Source of the DNA: Verrucomicrobiales bacterium
GTDB lineage: Bacteria > Verrucomicrobiota > Verrucomicrobiia > Limisphaerales > UBA11320
Assembly (NCBI GenBank): GCA_016793885.1
Contig: JAEUHE010000203.1
Coordinates: 1-64,000, forward strand
DNA: 64,000 nucleotides
Direction: 5' to 3'
Below, in pieces: positions 18,161 through 26,804 of this stretch. Every line of letters starts with the position of its first letter. The first letter of the stretch is position 1. Below the pieces are notes generated by a model. The model had not been told where the DNA came from. It was given only the letters and a program-made list of their open reading frames with translations, and searched no databases. The position numbers and the translations under genes are program-made.

Positions 18161-18733
18161 ATGAACACGCGACTCCGATGCTCCCTGGCCCGCATCTTGC
18201 CGATCCTGCTGATCACCGTGACCAGCGGGTGCAGCGAACCGTCGTCGCCAGCCCCGACCAAACCGAAACCGACGACAACCTCCCCTGCTACCCCCGCTCC
18301 GCAGACTCTCAACGGACCGCTCAATCACGCCCAGCCCAAGCTGCCAACGGTCAAACTCTGGCTCGGACCCATCGAACTGGAAACCGAGGTAGCCTCGCGT
18401 CCGGTCGAGATCATGACCGGCATGATGTTCCGGGAAAAAATGGAGGACACCGAAGGCATGATCTTTGTCCTGCCGGGCACTCCCCGTAAGGCTTCCTTCT
18501 ACATGAAGAACACCAAGGTCCCGCTCTCCTGCGCTTACATCGACATGTCCGGCCGTATCCTGGAAATCCACGACCTGAAACCTTTCGACGAGACTCCGGT
18601 CGAATCCACGGCAGACGCCATCTCCTTCGTCCTCGAAGTGCCCCAAGGCTGGTTCACGCGACACAAGATCGAGGTCGGCACCTTGATTCGCAGTGACCGA
18701 GGGTCACTCCGAGAGACCTTCTACGGAAAATGA
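18161..18733 (+). CDS. DUF192 family lipoprotein
   Basis: 190 aa. A lipoprotein signal peptide ends in the lipobox VTSGC, giving lipidated Cys24. A Pro/Thr-rich linker (about 25-60) leads into a DUF192 domain with GMMFREKMEDTEGMIFVLP and KASFYMKNTKVPLSCAYID, ending VLEVPQGWFTRHKIEVGT. DUF192 proteins are small, usually exported and of uncertain function. The stop codon overlaps the start of the ceramidase-like gene (ATGA), so the two are probably translated together. Confidence 0.88.
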   Translation: MNTRLRCSLARILPILLITVTSGCSEPSSPAPTKPKPTTTSPATPAPQTLNGPLNHAQPKLPTVKLWLGPIELETEVASRPVEIMTGMMFREKMEDTEGMIFVLPGTPRKASFYMKNTKVPLSCAYIDMSGRILEIHDLKPFDETPVESTADAISFVLEVPQGWFTRHKIEVGTLIRSDRGSLRETFYGK

Positions 18734-20259
18734 AAGCACTCCTCCTCGCCGCCGCCGTTCTGTCGCTCGGTTATTCAGCTCCAACGGCCGAGTCGCAATC
18801 GACCGCCACCACCAGCTTCAAAGCTGGATTCGCAGAACGCGACATCACTCCGGACATCGGAATGGAAGCGCCGGGAGGGTATGGAAAAGACTACCACCGC
18901 AGCTTTCACGATCCGTGCAAGGCGCGGGCCGTGGTCTTCGACGACGGCAAGCAGCGGGTGGCGATGGTGGGCGTTGATATCTTGTTCGTCACCCGCCAAC
19001 TCACCAAGGACGTGCGGGCCGACATCCAAAGCCGCTGCGGGATCCGGGGCGAAAACGTCATGATTGCCGCCTCCCACTCCCATTCCTCCGGCCCCATCGG
19101 CATGAGCGAGCCCGGTGACTTCGACAACGCCTCGCCGCTCGTGCGCGACCTGGTGACCAACAAATCCATCGTCTCAGACCCGGGCTACACCCAACGGCTA
19201 CGACGCCAGATCGTCGACGCCGTGGTCGCAGCCAATGAACGTCGGGTTGACGCCAAGCTCGCGGCCGGGTTCGGTCACGAGGACAAGGTTTCCTACAACC
19301 GTCGCCTGCGGATGAAAGGTGGACTCACCTTCTCACACCCCGGCGCAGGCAACCCCGAGGTGATCGGCTATGCCGGTCCTATCGATCCGCAAGTGGGGGT
19401 CATCGGGGTCTGGGATCTGAAGAGCCGCCTGCTGGGAGTCGTGGTTAACTTCGCCTGCCACGCCACCACCAGTCCCGGGGGCATCTCGGCCAGCTGGATT
19501 GGTTCGATGGAGCAGACGTTGCGGGGCGCCACTCAAAACCCAGCCCTGTCGATGGTGTTCTTGCAGGGTGCCTGCGGGGACATCACTCAGGTCGACAACT
19601 TGACCCAGTTCCAGAATCCGGCGCCGGAAGAATGGTGGGAGATGGTGGGCGGCCGTATCGGCGCCGAAGCCTTCAAAACACTTCTGCTGATCCGACGAGG
19701 TGCCGGGACTAACATCCCCATCGATATCCGCCACAAGACCTGGAACATCAAACGGCGGCTCCCCACGCCGGAAAAAGTTCGGTTGGCCACCGAACTCGTC
19801 CAGAAGGAGCCACGTGAGGTCGGAGATACCGAATGGACCTTTGCCAAAGAGACCGTGACCTTGGATGCCATGGCCAAAGCTCGCCCCGAGGTCGAGGTGG
19901 AAGTCCAAGCCATCCAGGTCGGCCCCGTCGTCATGGTTTCCAACCCCGCCGAGTATTTCGTGCAGTACGGATTGGACATCAAGAAGGGCAGCAAGTTCCC
20001 CTTCACCTTTCCCGTCGAGCTCGCCAACGGCATCGTTGGTTATGTTCCTACCGAGGAAGCGATGGGCCCCAATGGTGGCGGGTATGAGACCCGACTCACC
20101 GCTTACAGCAATCTAGAGGTCGGCGCGGGACGCGCCATCGCCAATACCGGCATCGAATTGGCCAACCAGATGACCCCAGGTCCAATCCCGTTGCCACCCC
20201 CCGCCCCTCCCTTCCGCGCCCCCTGGAGCTATGGCAACAAGCCTCCCGAGCTGAAGTAG
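18730..20259 (+). CDS. Neutral/alkaline non-lysosomal ceramidase-like secreted protein
   Basis: 509 aa with an N-terminal signal peptide (about 1-22). Family hallmarks of the ceramidase N-terminal domain: FKAGFAERDITPD, ARAVVFDDGKQRVAMVGVDILF, MIAASHSHSSGPIG with likely zinc histidines, VNFACHATTSPGG and FLQGACGDITQVD. Members range from true ceramidases to uncharacterised hydrolases, widespread in Planctomycetes and Verrucomicrobia. At 509 aa it lacks much of the C-terminal domain of classical ceramidases. Coupled to the DUF192 lipoprotein by an ATGA overlap. Substrate not predictable. Confidence 0.82.
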   Translation: MKALLLAAAVLSLGYSAPTAESQSTATTSFKAGFAERDITPDIGMEAPGGYGKDYHRSFHDPCKARAVVFDDGKQRVAMVGVDILFVTRQLTKDVRADIQSRCGIRGENVMIAASHSHSSGPIGMSEPGDFDNASPLVRDLVTNKSIVSDPGYTQRLRRQIVDAVVAANERRVDAKLAAGFGHEDKVSYNRRLRMKGGLTFSHPGAGNPEVIGYAGPIDPQVGVIGVWDLKSRLLGVVVNFACHATTSPGGISASWIGSMEQTLRGATQNPALSMVFLQGACGDITQVDNLTQFQNPAPEEWWEMVGGRIGAEAFKTLLLIRRGAGTNIPIDIRHKTWNIKRRLPTPEKVRLATELVQKEPREVGDTEWTFAKETVTLDAMAKARPEVEVEVQAIQVGPVVMVSNPAEYFVQYGLDIKKGSKFPFTFPVELANGIVGYVPTEEAMGPNGGGYETRLTAYSNLEVGAGRAIANTGIELANQMTPGPIPLPPPAPPFRAPWSYGNKPPELK

Positions 20260-20260
20260 T

Positions 20261-20410
20261 GAAGTGGGGGCGGATCCCGACTCCGTCGGGTCCCGAAAAG
20301 CTGTAGAGGGCTACAGCACTCCAAAAGGCATGGCCATCTCGCGAAGCGTCTTGGAGTGCGGTAGCCCTCTACCGCTTTTGCCCCCCCGACGGAGTCGGGA
20401 TCCCCACTTC
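20261..20410. repeat. Palindromic intergenic repeat family 1, copy 1
   Basis: A 150 bp inverted repeat. The outer arms GAAGTGGGG...CCCGACTCCGTCGGG and CCCGACGGAGTCGGG...CCCCACTTC pair. Inside, AAGCTGTAGAGGGCTACAGC and GGTAGCCCTCTACCGCTTTT form a second pair beside CACTCCAAAA and TTGGAGTGCGG. It lies 1 bp after the ceramidase-like stop. Copies 2 and 3 lie at 37.2 and 40.1 kb. Confidence 0.85.
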
Positions 20411-20598
20411 CCCACTCCCAGAAGCCGAACTCCAACTCCCAATTTCGTATTGAGTTTCCCGCGGATCTTCCCCCACTCTAACCCCTTGCTTTGGGCCGGG
20501 CATCGATGGTGTTGTGCCGCCTGCGAACGAGGGTTCGACAGGGGGAAACCTCGATCCGACGGAGCCCCAGGCCCTTGAAACGATTGATCCATTCCACC

Positions 20599-21699
20599 AT
20601 GTCGATACTGAATCTGAAACCTGCCGGCACCTATCGTTGGGACATGATCGCCCTCGGTGAAATCATGCTTCGCCTGGACCCCGGCGAAGGACGCATCCGC
20701 GTCGCGCGTGAATTCAAAGTCTGGGAGGGCGGCGGCGAATACAATGTCGCCCGCGGCCTCCGTCGCTGCTTTGGCCTCAAGACGGCCGTCTGCACCGCCT
20801 TCGCCGATAACGATGTCGGCCGCCTGCTCGAAGACTTTGTCCTTCAGGGCGGCGTCGCCACGGATTTCGTGCTCTGGAAACCATTCGACGGTGTGGGCCG
20901 GGTGACCCGCAACGGTCTGAACTTCACCGAACGCGGCTTCGGCGCCCGTGGCGCGGTGGGTATTCCCGACCGTGGCAACACCGCGGCCAGCCAGCTCAAG
21001 CCCGGGGACTTCAACTGGGACGAGATCTTCGGCAAGCAAGGCGTTCGCTGGCTGCATACCGGCGGTATCTTTGCCGCGCTCAGCGAATCCACCGCTGCTC
21101 TGGTGGAAGAAGCCGTTCAAGCTGCCAAGAAATACGGCACCATCGTTTCCTACGACCTCAACTATCGCCCCAGCCTCTGGAAGAGCATCGGCGGCCTAAA
21201 AAAGGCTCAGGAGGTCAACAAGCGCATCGCCAAGTATGTCGATGTGATGATCGGCAACGAAGAGGACTTCACCGCCTCGCTCGGCTTCCATGTCGAAGGC
21301 GCCGATGAAAACCTCCTGCACATCGACGTCTCGGCCTTCAAGAAGATGATCGAGGCCGCGGTGAAGGAATATCCGAACTTCAAGGTGGTCGCGACCACCC
21401 TGCGCGCCGCCAAGACTGCCACCATCAATGATTGGGGTGCGATCTGCTACGCCAACGGCAAGTTCTTCCAAGCCATCCAACGCAACGATCTCGAGATCCT
21501 CGATCGCGTGGGCGGCGGCGACAGCTTCGCCTCCGGCCTCGTGTATGGCCTGCTCACGTCGGACGATGGACAGAAGGCGGTCGACTACGGCGCAGCGCAC
21601 GGCGCCCTCGCCATGACGACCCCGGGCGACACCTCCATGGCTTCCAAGGACGAAGTGGAGAAGCTCATGAAGGGTGGCGGCGCTCGCGTTCAGCGCTGA
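20599..21699 (+). CDS. PfkB-family sugar kinase, 2-keto-3-deoxygluconate kinase-like
   Basis: 366 aa from the ATG at 20599; an upstream in-frame start at 20491 would add 36 basic residues encoded in repeat-flanking DNA and is rejected. WDMIALGEIMLRLDPGEGRI and GGGEYNVARGL correspond to PfkB signature 1 and the sugar-binding region; RVGGGDSFASGLVYGL is signature 2 with the catalytic Asp. The N-terminal pattern resembles KdgK more than ribokinase or fructokinase. It would phosphorylate a sugar acid or sugar with ATP. Downstream lies a clear terminator, so it is probably monocistronic. Confidence 0.85.
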   Translation: MSILNLKPAGTYRWDMIALGEIMLRLDPGEGRIRVAREFKVWEGGGEYNVARGLRRCFGLKTAVCTAFADNDVGRLLEDFVLQGGVATDFVLWKPFDGVGRVTRNGLNFTERGFGARGAVGIPDRGNTAASQLKPGDFNWDEIFGKQGVRWLHTGGIFAALSESTAALVEEAVQAAKKYGTIVSYDLNYRPSLWKSIGGLKKAQEVNKRIAKYVDVMIGNEEDFTASLGFHVEGADENLLHIDVSAFKKMIEAAVKEYPNFKVVATTLRAAKTATINDWGAICYANGKFFQAIQRNDLEILDRVGGGDSFASGLVYGLLTSDDGQKAVDYGAAHGALAMTTPGDTSMASKDEVEKLMKGGGARVQR

Positions 21700-21728
21700 C
21701 CTGACCTGAACGAAGATGGTTTCAAGAC

Positions 21729-21768
21729 AGGCGCATCCGAGCCCTCTGGGGATCGGATGCGCCTTTTT
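21729..21768 (+). terminator. Rho-independent terminator of the PfkB gene
   Basis: 12 bp stem AGGCGCATCCGA / TCGGATGCGCCT (21729-21740 and 21753-21764) followed by TTTTTAT, 30 bp after the stop codon. Confidence 0.92.
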
Positions 21769-21841
21769 ATTTGTGAACACCGCAGAGACGGGAAGGACGC
21801 AGAGAAGACCAAATCCAGATGAGGTCGACTAGGGGAGCACG

Positions 21842-21986
21842 AGCGCCCTATGGACTGCGGTGGCACGACACCGCTGTTCCTTCACGCCGCCTCAGCCCCT
21901 CCCACGCGCGCGTTCACCTGTAACAGCCCCTTCGCCACTCCGCCGCGTGCAGGAAAAGCGGAGACGTGTCTCCGCAGTCCATAGAG
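21842..21986. repeat. Long inverted repeat, family 2
   Basis: Left arm contains CTATGGACTGCGGTGGCACG and ACACCGCTGTTCC; right arm contains GGAAAAGCGGAGACGTGTCT and CCGCAGTCCATAG. The arms pair over about 40 bp with a few mismatches across a 60 bp loop. A related piece, CTCTATGGACTGCTTGTGG, occurs near 40092. Upstream, 21778-21810 holds ACCGCAGAGACG/GACGCAGAG, another common intergenic motif. The whole 21769-22066 gap has no gene. Confidence 0.7.
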
Positions 21987-22066
21987 CCCACCCCTTCGCA
22001 CGCCTTAAACACCTCCTCACCTTCCGTGTGATCCCCGTGATCCGTGGGCCACCACTTCGGCTTCCC

Positions 22067-24124
22067 TCAGACCTCCGCCGGCTCTTCGTTGCGGAGCACT
22101 TCGAAGTAGGGACGATTTCGCAAGGCTTCCCCGTTGGCCCCATTGCGTCGAGCCGCGGGCGACGCGAGCAAGGTGCGATAATTCGCCAAGGCCAACAATG
22201 GCCAGGTGTTGCGATACATGTCGTACTTCAAATAGAACACGCGCGGAAACCCAGTTCCGGTGGTCTCGGCCTCGGTCCAGGATCCGTCGAGATTCTGCGA
22301 TCGCAGCAAATACTCGATCCCACGCTTGATGCTCGGCCGGTGCGGATCGCCGAACGCGATCAGGCCCATCAGCGCCCAGGCTGTCTGCGACGCCGTGCTG
22401 GGGCCCTGCCCCTTGTGCACCGGGTCGTCGTAGGTGTTGCACCGCTCGCCCCATCCGCCGTCCGGACGTTGCACCGATTCCAGCCAATCCCGCGCCTTAA
22501 GCAGCCAGGGCTTGTTCATGTTGAGCTTCATCGCCGCCAGGCCGCGCAACACCTGCCAGGTCCCGTAGATGTAGTTCACACCCCATCGACCATACCACGA
22601 GCCATCGGCCTCCTGTTGGCTGCGCACATACTCCAAACCCTTGCGCACCTGAGGATGATCAATCGAGTATCCTTCCTGGCCCAGCAATTCCAGAATCCGG
22701 GCGGTGATGTCCGCACACTCCGGATCCAGCATCGCGTTGTGATCCGCGAAAGGAACCTTCTCCAAAATGCTCTTGGTGCAATCTTTGTCGAACGCCGCCC
22801 ACCCGCCGTCCTTGCATTGAAACGCCATGGTCCATTTCAACCCGCGTTTGAAGCACTCGTCGCGGCGCTGCGGATTGTCGGTAGGGATCTTGCGCAACGC
22901 CAACAACACCATAGCGGTGTCATCCACATCGGGATTCCACTTGTTGTTGTATTCAAAAACCCACCCGCTGGGTTCCACTTTCGTCGGGTTCTTGTGATAC
23001 CAATCACCACGGAAACGGATCTCACGATCCATCATCCATTCGGTGGCCCGCTTCATTACGGGATGGTTACCCGGAATGCCCGATTCATGAAGACAGATCA
23101 GCGTGATCGCCGTGTCCCAAACGGGAGAGAAACAGGGCTCGATCCGGACGGTATCCTCCGTCTCATGCTCGAGCTTCTTCAACTCGTGCTCAGCTCGGCG
23201 AACCTGCGGATGATCATCGGCATAGCCCAAAGCCTTCAACGCGATGAGCGCGTTCAGCATCGCGGGAAAAATCGCTGCCAAGCCGTCGGATCCTTCAAAC
23301 CGTTCCAACATCCAGGCCTCGGCCTTTTTCAGCGCCTGTTTCCGGAAGGGATGCAAACCGGCCTTGACCCAGAGTTCCGCGAACTTGTGCAGCTTGTCCA
23401 AACGTAGGAAGAAGTTGCGCCAGGTGAAGAACTGGGGATCGCGAGGGAGCGCCAGGTCACGCTCATGGAAGCCCTCGGGATACAACTCATCCAGGGTCAC
23501 ATGGCACGGACGCGTCGGCTTGAAATGGTTGATGATGGCCAACGGAACCAGCATGGCGCGGCTCCAGTTGCTCATATCCCAAAAATTCACATGGAACCAC
23601 TTCCCAATGAGCAACACCTCGCACGGAATGGTGGGAACGTATTTCCAGGGATACAACCCAATCAGGGCCAGGTAGAGCTTCGAGAAGGTGTTCATCCGTG
23701 GAACCCCGCCCAAGCTGCGCGCCATCTCCCGCGCTTTCAACATCCTTGGGTCCGTCACCGGAACACCCGCGAGCTTCAAGGCCAGATAGGCTTTGATCGT
23801 GGCGTTCACTTCGGTCGGACCGCCATAGTAGATATTCCACCCGCCATCGGGCAGCTGCATCGAAAAGATGTGGTTGACCGCCTTACGCTGCCACTCGACG
23901 TCGACCTTCCCGTTCCAGTGGTGATAGGCTATCGTGTCGGAGACCAAGGTGGAATCCACCATGAGCTCACCCACCCAGAACCCGTCGGGTTTAACTTCGC
24001 CGAGCAGAAAGTTTTGGGATCGGGAGATTCCCGATTCCAAGCGAGCATACTGTTCTCGAGCGATCTGTTGTTCAGTGGCACTCGGCTGATCACTCGGAAG
24101 CCGACCCTTTTGCGCTGTTGTCAC
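22067..24124 (-). CDS. shc: Squalene-hopene cyclase
   Basis: 685 aa from the GTG at 24124, which has AAGGG six bases upstream. A longer frame begins with TTG at 24220 and another GTG is at 24130. The cyclase signature DVDDTAMVLLAL carries the catalytic DxDD, about residue 400. QW-type repeats are abundant (QLPDGGWNIYYGG, QRPDGGWGERC, QNLDGSWTEAE, QCKDGGWAAFDKD). It cyclises squalene to hopene at the membrane for hopanoid synthesis. Length is normal (630-720). No other hopanoid gene is adjacent, so squalene synthesis must be encoded elsewhere. Confidence 0.95.
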   Translation of the reverse strand: MTTAQKGRLPSDQPSATEQQIAREQYARLESGISRSQNFLLGEVKPDGFWVGELMVDSTLVSDTIAYHHWNGKVDVEWQRKAVNHIFSMQLPDGGWNIYYGGPTEVNATIKAYLALKLAGVPVTDPRMLKAREMARSLGGVPRMNTFSKLYLALIGLYPWKYVPTIPCEVLLIGKWFHVNFWDMSNWSRAMLVPLAIINHFKPTRPCHVTLDELYPEGFHERDLALPRDPQFFTWRNFFLRLDKLHKFAELWVKAGLHPFRKQALKKAEAWMLERFEGSDGLAAIFPAMLNALIALKALGYADDHPQVRRAEHELKKLEHETEDTVRIEPCFSPVWDTAITLICLHESGIPGNHPVMKRATEWMMDREIRFRGDWYHKNPTKVEPSGWVFEYNNKWNPDVDDTAMVLLALRKIPTDNPQRRDECFKRGLKWTMAFQCKDGGWAAFDKDCTKSILEKVPFADHNAMLDPECADITARILELLGQEGYSIDHPQVRKGLEYVRSQQEADGSWYGRWGVNYIYGTWQVLRGLAAMKLNMNKPWLLKARDWLESVQRPDGGWGERCNTYDDPVHKGQGPSTASQTAWALMGLIAFGDPHRPSIKRGIEYLLRSQNLDGSWTEAETTGTGFPRVFYLKYDMYRNTWPLLALANYRTLLASPAARRNGANGEALRNRPYFEVLRNEEPAEV

Positions 24125-24392
24125 TGGCACCCTTGAATTATGAGGGATCCGCCCCCCAATGTGTAAAGTGTTTTTAGGGGTGCAAAACCCTCTCTCACGT
24201 CCCTGCAACTCAGAGGCCAACTTGGCGGAATGACGGCCCTAGACCGCAACCTCAAGCATCACCGCTCCGTGCTTTGGAACAATCCGGCCCAAAACCCAAG
24301 GCCTGACGCCTCTCCTGACACCAAATGCCCAGCCTTGAGACACTATATGGTTAACGAAGAGGCAGGAGTTTTAACCACGGATTACCCGAGAA

Positions 24393-24420
24393 TTGACACC
24401 AGGTAGCACAATGCTACCTT
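24393..24420 (+). promoter_or_regulatory. Candidate promoter with overlapping operator of the toxin-antitoxin pair
   Basis: TTGACA (24393-24398) is followed 16 bp later by TACCTT. The perfect palindrome GGTAGCACAATGCTACC (24402-24418) fills the spacer and overlaps the -10. It lies about 10 bp before the antitoxin start, as expected for an autorepressor site of a DNA-binding antitoxin. Confidence 0.62.
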
Positions 24421-24426
24421 GCATCT

Positions 24427-24813
24427 ATGAGTCAGCCGGTAAAGCTCTCGGATGCCTTAGTCCTCGATGCTCGTTTGGCAGGTGAAGCCCTGGAGCGCTC
24501 GATCGCTGGGCAAGTTGAATTCTGGGCCAGGCTGGGCCGGGCCATCGAGCCCCTGTTGCAAGGCACACAGGTGCTCGCGCTCAGCCGCAAAGCGATGGCT
24601 CGCCCGCTGTCTGCGTGTCTTGCCTCGGTGGACTCCCCAGAAGGACGTCGCCGAGTGACTGAGTTTCTACAGACCCAGCCCTTCCCGCACTACAAGCCCG
24701 CGCCGGATGGCCCTGGCTTATTGATCCGCACGGAGGCTGATGGGAAGCAGACGGTGGGCAGATTCGTGAAACGGCAGTTCAAGCCTGTAAGTGCTCGACA
24801 GCCCAAAGGATGA
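24427..24813 (+). CDS. ParD-like antitoxin
   Basis: 128 aa. The N-terminal block SQPVKLSDALVLDARLAGEALERSIAGQVEFWARLGRAIEPLL matches the ParD-like antitoxin family (ribbon-helix-helix type with RSIAGQ...FWARLG). The C-terminal half ends in RTEADGKQTVGRFVKRQFKPV, likely the toxin-binding part. The stop overlaps the toxin start (ATGA). It would neutralise the downstream kinase-like toxin and repress the promoter through the palindrome at 24402-24418. The strong family resemblance makes the call safe; autoregulation is inferred. Confidence 0.85.
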   Translation: MSQPVKLSDALVLDARLAGEALERSIAGQVEFWARLGRAIEPLLQGTQVLALSRKAMARPLSACLASVDSPEGRRRVTEFLQTQPFPHYKPAPDGPGLLIRTEADGKQTVGRFVKRQFKPVSARQPKG

Positions 24814-25403
24814 AGCTCCCGCTGGATAACCGTCCCGTCATCGTCGCGCTGACAGGACCCAACGGGGCCGGAAAGACGACCTTCTACCAAGCTCATCTCG
24901 CACCCGCCGGCCTTCGTTTCATCAATGCTGACGTGTTCGCACGTGAACTCCCCCTTGATCCTTACGCCGCCGCGAAGGTGGCGGATGCTCTTCGACGCCA
25001 ATTGGTGAGCCAACGGGAGAGCTTTGTGTTTGAGACGGTCTTCTCGGACCCGGTCGGGGAAAAGCTGACTTTCCTGAAAGAGGCGGCGATAGCTGGGTAC
25101 ACCGTGGTTCTGTGTTTCATCGGAGTCTCGGGGCCGAAGGTATCGGAGGAGCGCGTGGCCATGCGTGTTTCCCAGGGCGGCCACGATGTGCCTACGGCGA
25201 AACTGATCGCTCGTTTTCCACGCATTCTGGTCAACCTCGAGGCCTCGATCCGCGAACTCCCGCATGTGCTGATCTTCGACAACGACGATCTACGCACCCC
25301 CTTTCGAGAGGTCGCTCAGTTCAGAAAAGGGCAACGATTGAGCCTGCGACCTCCGGTTCCCAAATGGCTCAAGCCGCTGCTCTCCCCCTGCACCCCGGAC
25401 TAA
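24810..25403 (+). CDS. Zeta-toxin-like P-loop kinase
   Basis: 197 aa. Walker A is ALTGPNGAGKTTFY (about 14-27), followed by INADVFARELPLD and ESFVFETVFSDP, the pattern of zeta/AAA_33 toxins with an acidic catalytic residue after strand 2 (N-A-D). RVSQGGHDVPTAKLIARFPRI is the substrate-side arginine region seen in this family. Zeta toxins phosphorylate UDP-N-acetylglucosamine; chromosomal homologues paired with ParD-like proteins are common and less well tested. Translationally coupled to the antitoxin by a 4 bp overlap. No frame damage is seen. Confidence 0.85.
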   Translation: MKLPLDNRPVIVALTGPNGAGKTTFYQAHLAPAGLRFINADVFARELPLDPYAAAKVADALRRQLVSQRESFVFETVFSDPVGEKLTFLKEAAIAGYTVVLCFIGVSGPKVSEERVAMRVSQGGHDVPTAKLIARFPRILVNLEASIRELPHVLIFDNDDLRTPFREVAQFRKGQRLSLRPPVPKWLKPLLSPCTPD

Positions 25404-26055
25404 TGTCGGTGGACCTGGCAGGCAAGTGGCCTCCACCTCACCATTAGCCGTCGCTTGGATGCCAAGCCTAAAAGGTAGGGAGAGACTTGATCGAGGATCG
25501 ATCCGGTTGAATTTACAGTTCTGATCTCGTTGAGCCCACTCCGCCCTAGGCTCAGGATGACAAGGGGCAACTCCGCGAGGGCCACTAAGTGATCGTCACC
25601 ACCTCGGCTCTCCGCGACGCAGCCCCCTGCACAGTTCGGTATCCTAGGGCCCATCACAATGAACCATTCGGGTTCAAGGCTCCGGGTGTGATTAGAAGTG
25701 GGTGAGATTCAGATCGAGTTCAACTGGTAACTGCCCGTGATGGTGCGGGCTGAGAGCCTCTCAATTTCGCTCACCCATGAACGCTCCTCGCCGTGACTCA
25801 GTAAACTCTGTCACACGTTGGGCATACATGGGCTCGAACGGAAATCAGAACTATAAACCTCGTCGGACCGCTTCGCGGTTAAGTCTCCCCCACCCCATAT
25901 CGTCACGGCGGTAGGGCGAGATTCCACTCGAGCCCACTCCTGCCCCAGGCTTAGAGCTGACAAAGGGGCAACTCCGCGAGGGCCACTGAGTGATCGTCAC
26001 CACCTTTATCACCCACTTCAAATCACACCCTTCGGACCTCCTACTCGAGTTCTAA
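25404..26055. repeat. Gene-free stretch made of dispersed repeat units
   Basis: Two direct copies of about 70 bp, 25533-25604 and 25934-26005, share GGGGCAACTCCGCGAGGGCC and GTGATCGTCACCACCT. Each follows a GGTAGGG(C/A)GAGA unit (25475 and 25914). The middle part (25700-25870), with GAGAGCCTCTCAATT, ACGCTCCTCG, CACACGTTGG and CATACATGGGCTCGA, resembles 53070-53150 near the tricorn gene. No frame or RNA gene recognised. Confidence 0.7.
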
Positions 26056-26733
26056 CTATCTGACAACCGAGTTTCGCGCACCAAAGCCTCGGCTTCTCTT
26101 CGGAAGTCCCACAATCAACCCGCATGCAACGGCGAACCCGAGGAACACCGTAACCTGAGGTTCCGGCACAATATAGAGCCCGATATACGATAAGAGTTCG
26201 GGCTTGCAACCCAGGATCGCATCACCCAGGTGAGGTTGCCCTTGTGCGTCAAAACCAGGTAGCTCGACCTCATGGACCAAACTTGTCGTAGCACGCGGAA
26301 TGGTATTATCTGCGAGGACTGCTGCCCAATCGCCGATCGTTCCCGATCGATTGTCCCAGAATCGAACCTGGAGAGTAACACGGTCACCACCAAAACTGTT
26401 GGGAATTTCTACGGGGGGCGTGCGGAAGAGTCCGAAGTTGAAAAGGTGACCTTGAGCGTTGGGCACAGCCCGCAGTGAGTCCTCATCGGCATTTCCGTCA
26501 GTCGACCACCATAGCTCCGCGGTGTAGCCGGTACCATTGAGCCAATCTCTTCCAGCAATGGCGGAACGATCCCGTCTGTTCAGCTTGGCGTAAGGATTGG
26601 CTGGGTCTGTTCCTAAGACCAGACCCTCTTTACCCACTCCACAGACGTTGGAAACGTATATCTTTCCTTGAGAATACGAGTTCAGCCCCAGACTGATCAA
26701 AACCCAAAAAGTGAGAAGCGCTTTGGTGATCAT
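26056..26733 (-). CDS. PEP-CTERM protein of unknown function
   Basis: 225 aa from the ATG at 26733, which begins a signal peptide MITKALLTFWVLISLGLNSYS. The body (about 23-190) is a secreted domain with YVSNVCGVGKEGLVLG and WSTDGNADEDSLRAVPNA and is not recognised. The C-terminus carries the sorting signal VPEP followed by a hydrophobic helix (TVFLGFAVACGLIVGL) and PKRSR, the PEP-CTERM layout. Such proteins are processed by exosortase and usually go to the outer surface or biofilm matrix. No exosortase is in the window. A related secreted body plan is common in Verrucomicrobia. Confidence 0.82.
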   Translation of the reverse strand: MITKALLTFWVLISLGLNSYSQGKIYVSNVCGVGKEGLVLGTDPANPYAKLNRRDRSAIAGRDWLNGTGYTAELWWSTDGNADEDSLRAVPNAQGHLFNFGLFRTPPVEIPNSFGGDRVTLQVRFWDNRSGTIGDWAAVLADNTIPRATTSLVHEVELPGFDAQGQPHLGDAILGCKPELLSYIGLYIVPEPQVTVFLGFAVACGLIVGLPKRSRGFGARNSVVR

Positions 26734-26804
26734 GGGATCCACTGTAATTCCTAAGCTAGGTGTGTCAATGACGCCACGAACTGTCCGACACAGGGGCGCA
26801 ATGA

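Noticed and set aside
21860-23407. 515-codon open frame on the + strand
   Set aside because: It lies opposite squalene-hopene cyclase and is Arg/Pro/His rich, a typical antisense shadow.
24137-24167. TTTACA / CATAAT promoter-like pair near the squalene-hopene cyclase start
   Set aside because: Spacer is 19 bp and a start site there would leave no leader before the GTG starts, so it was not listed as a feature.
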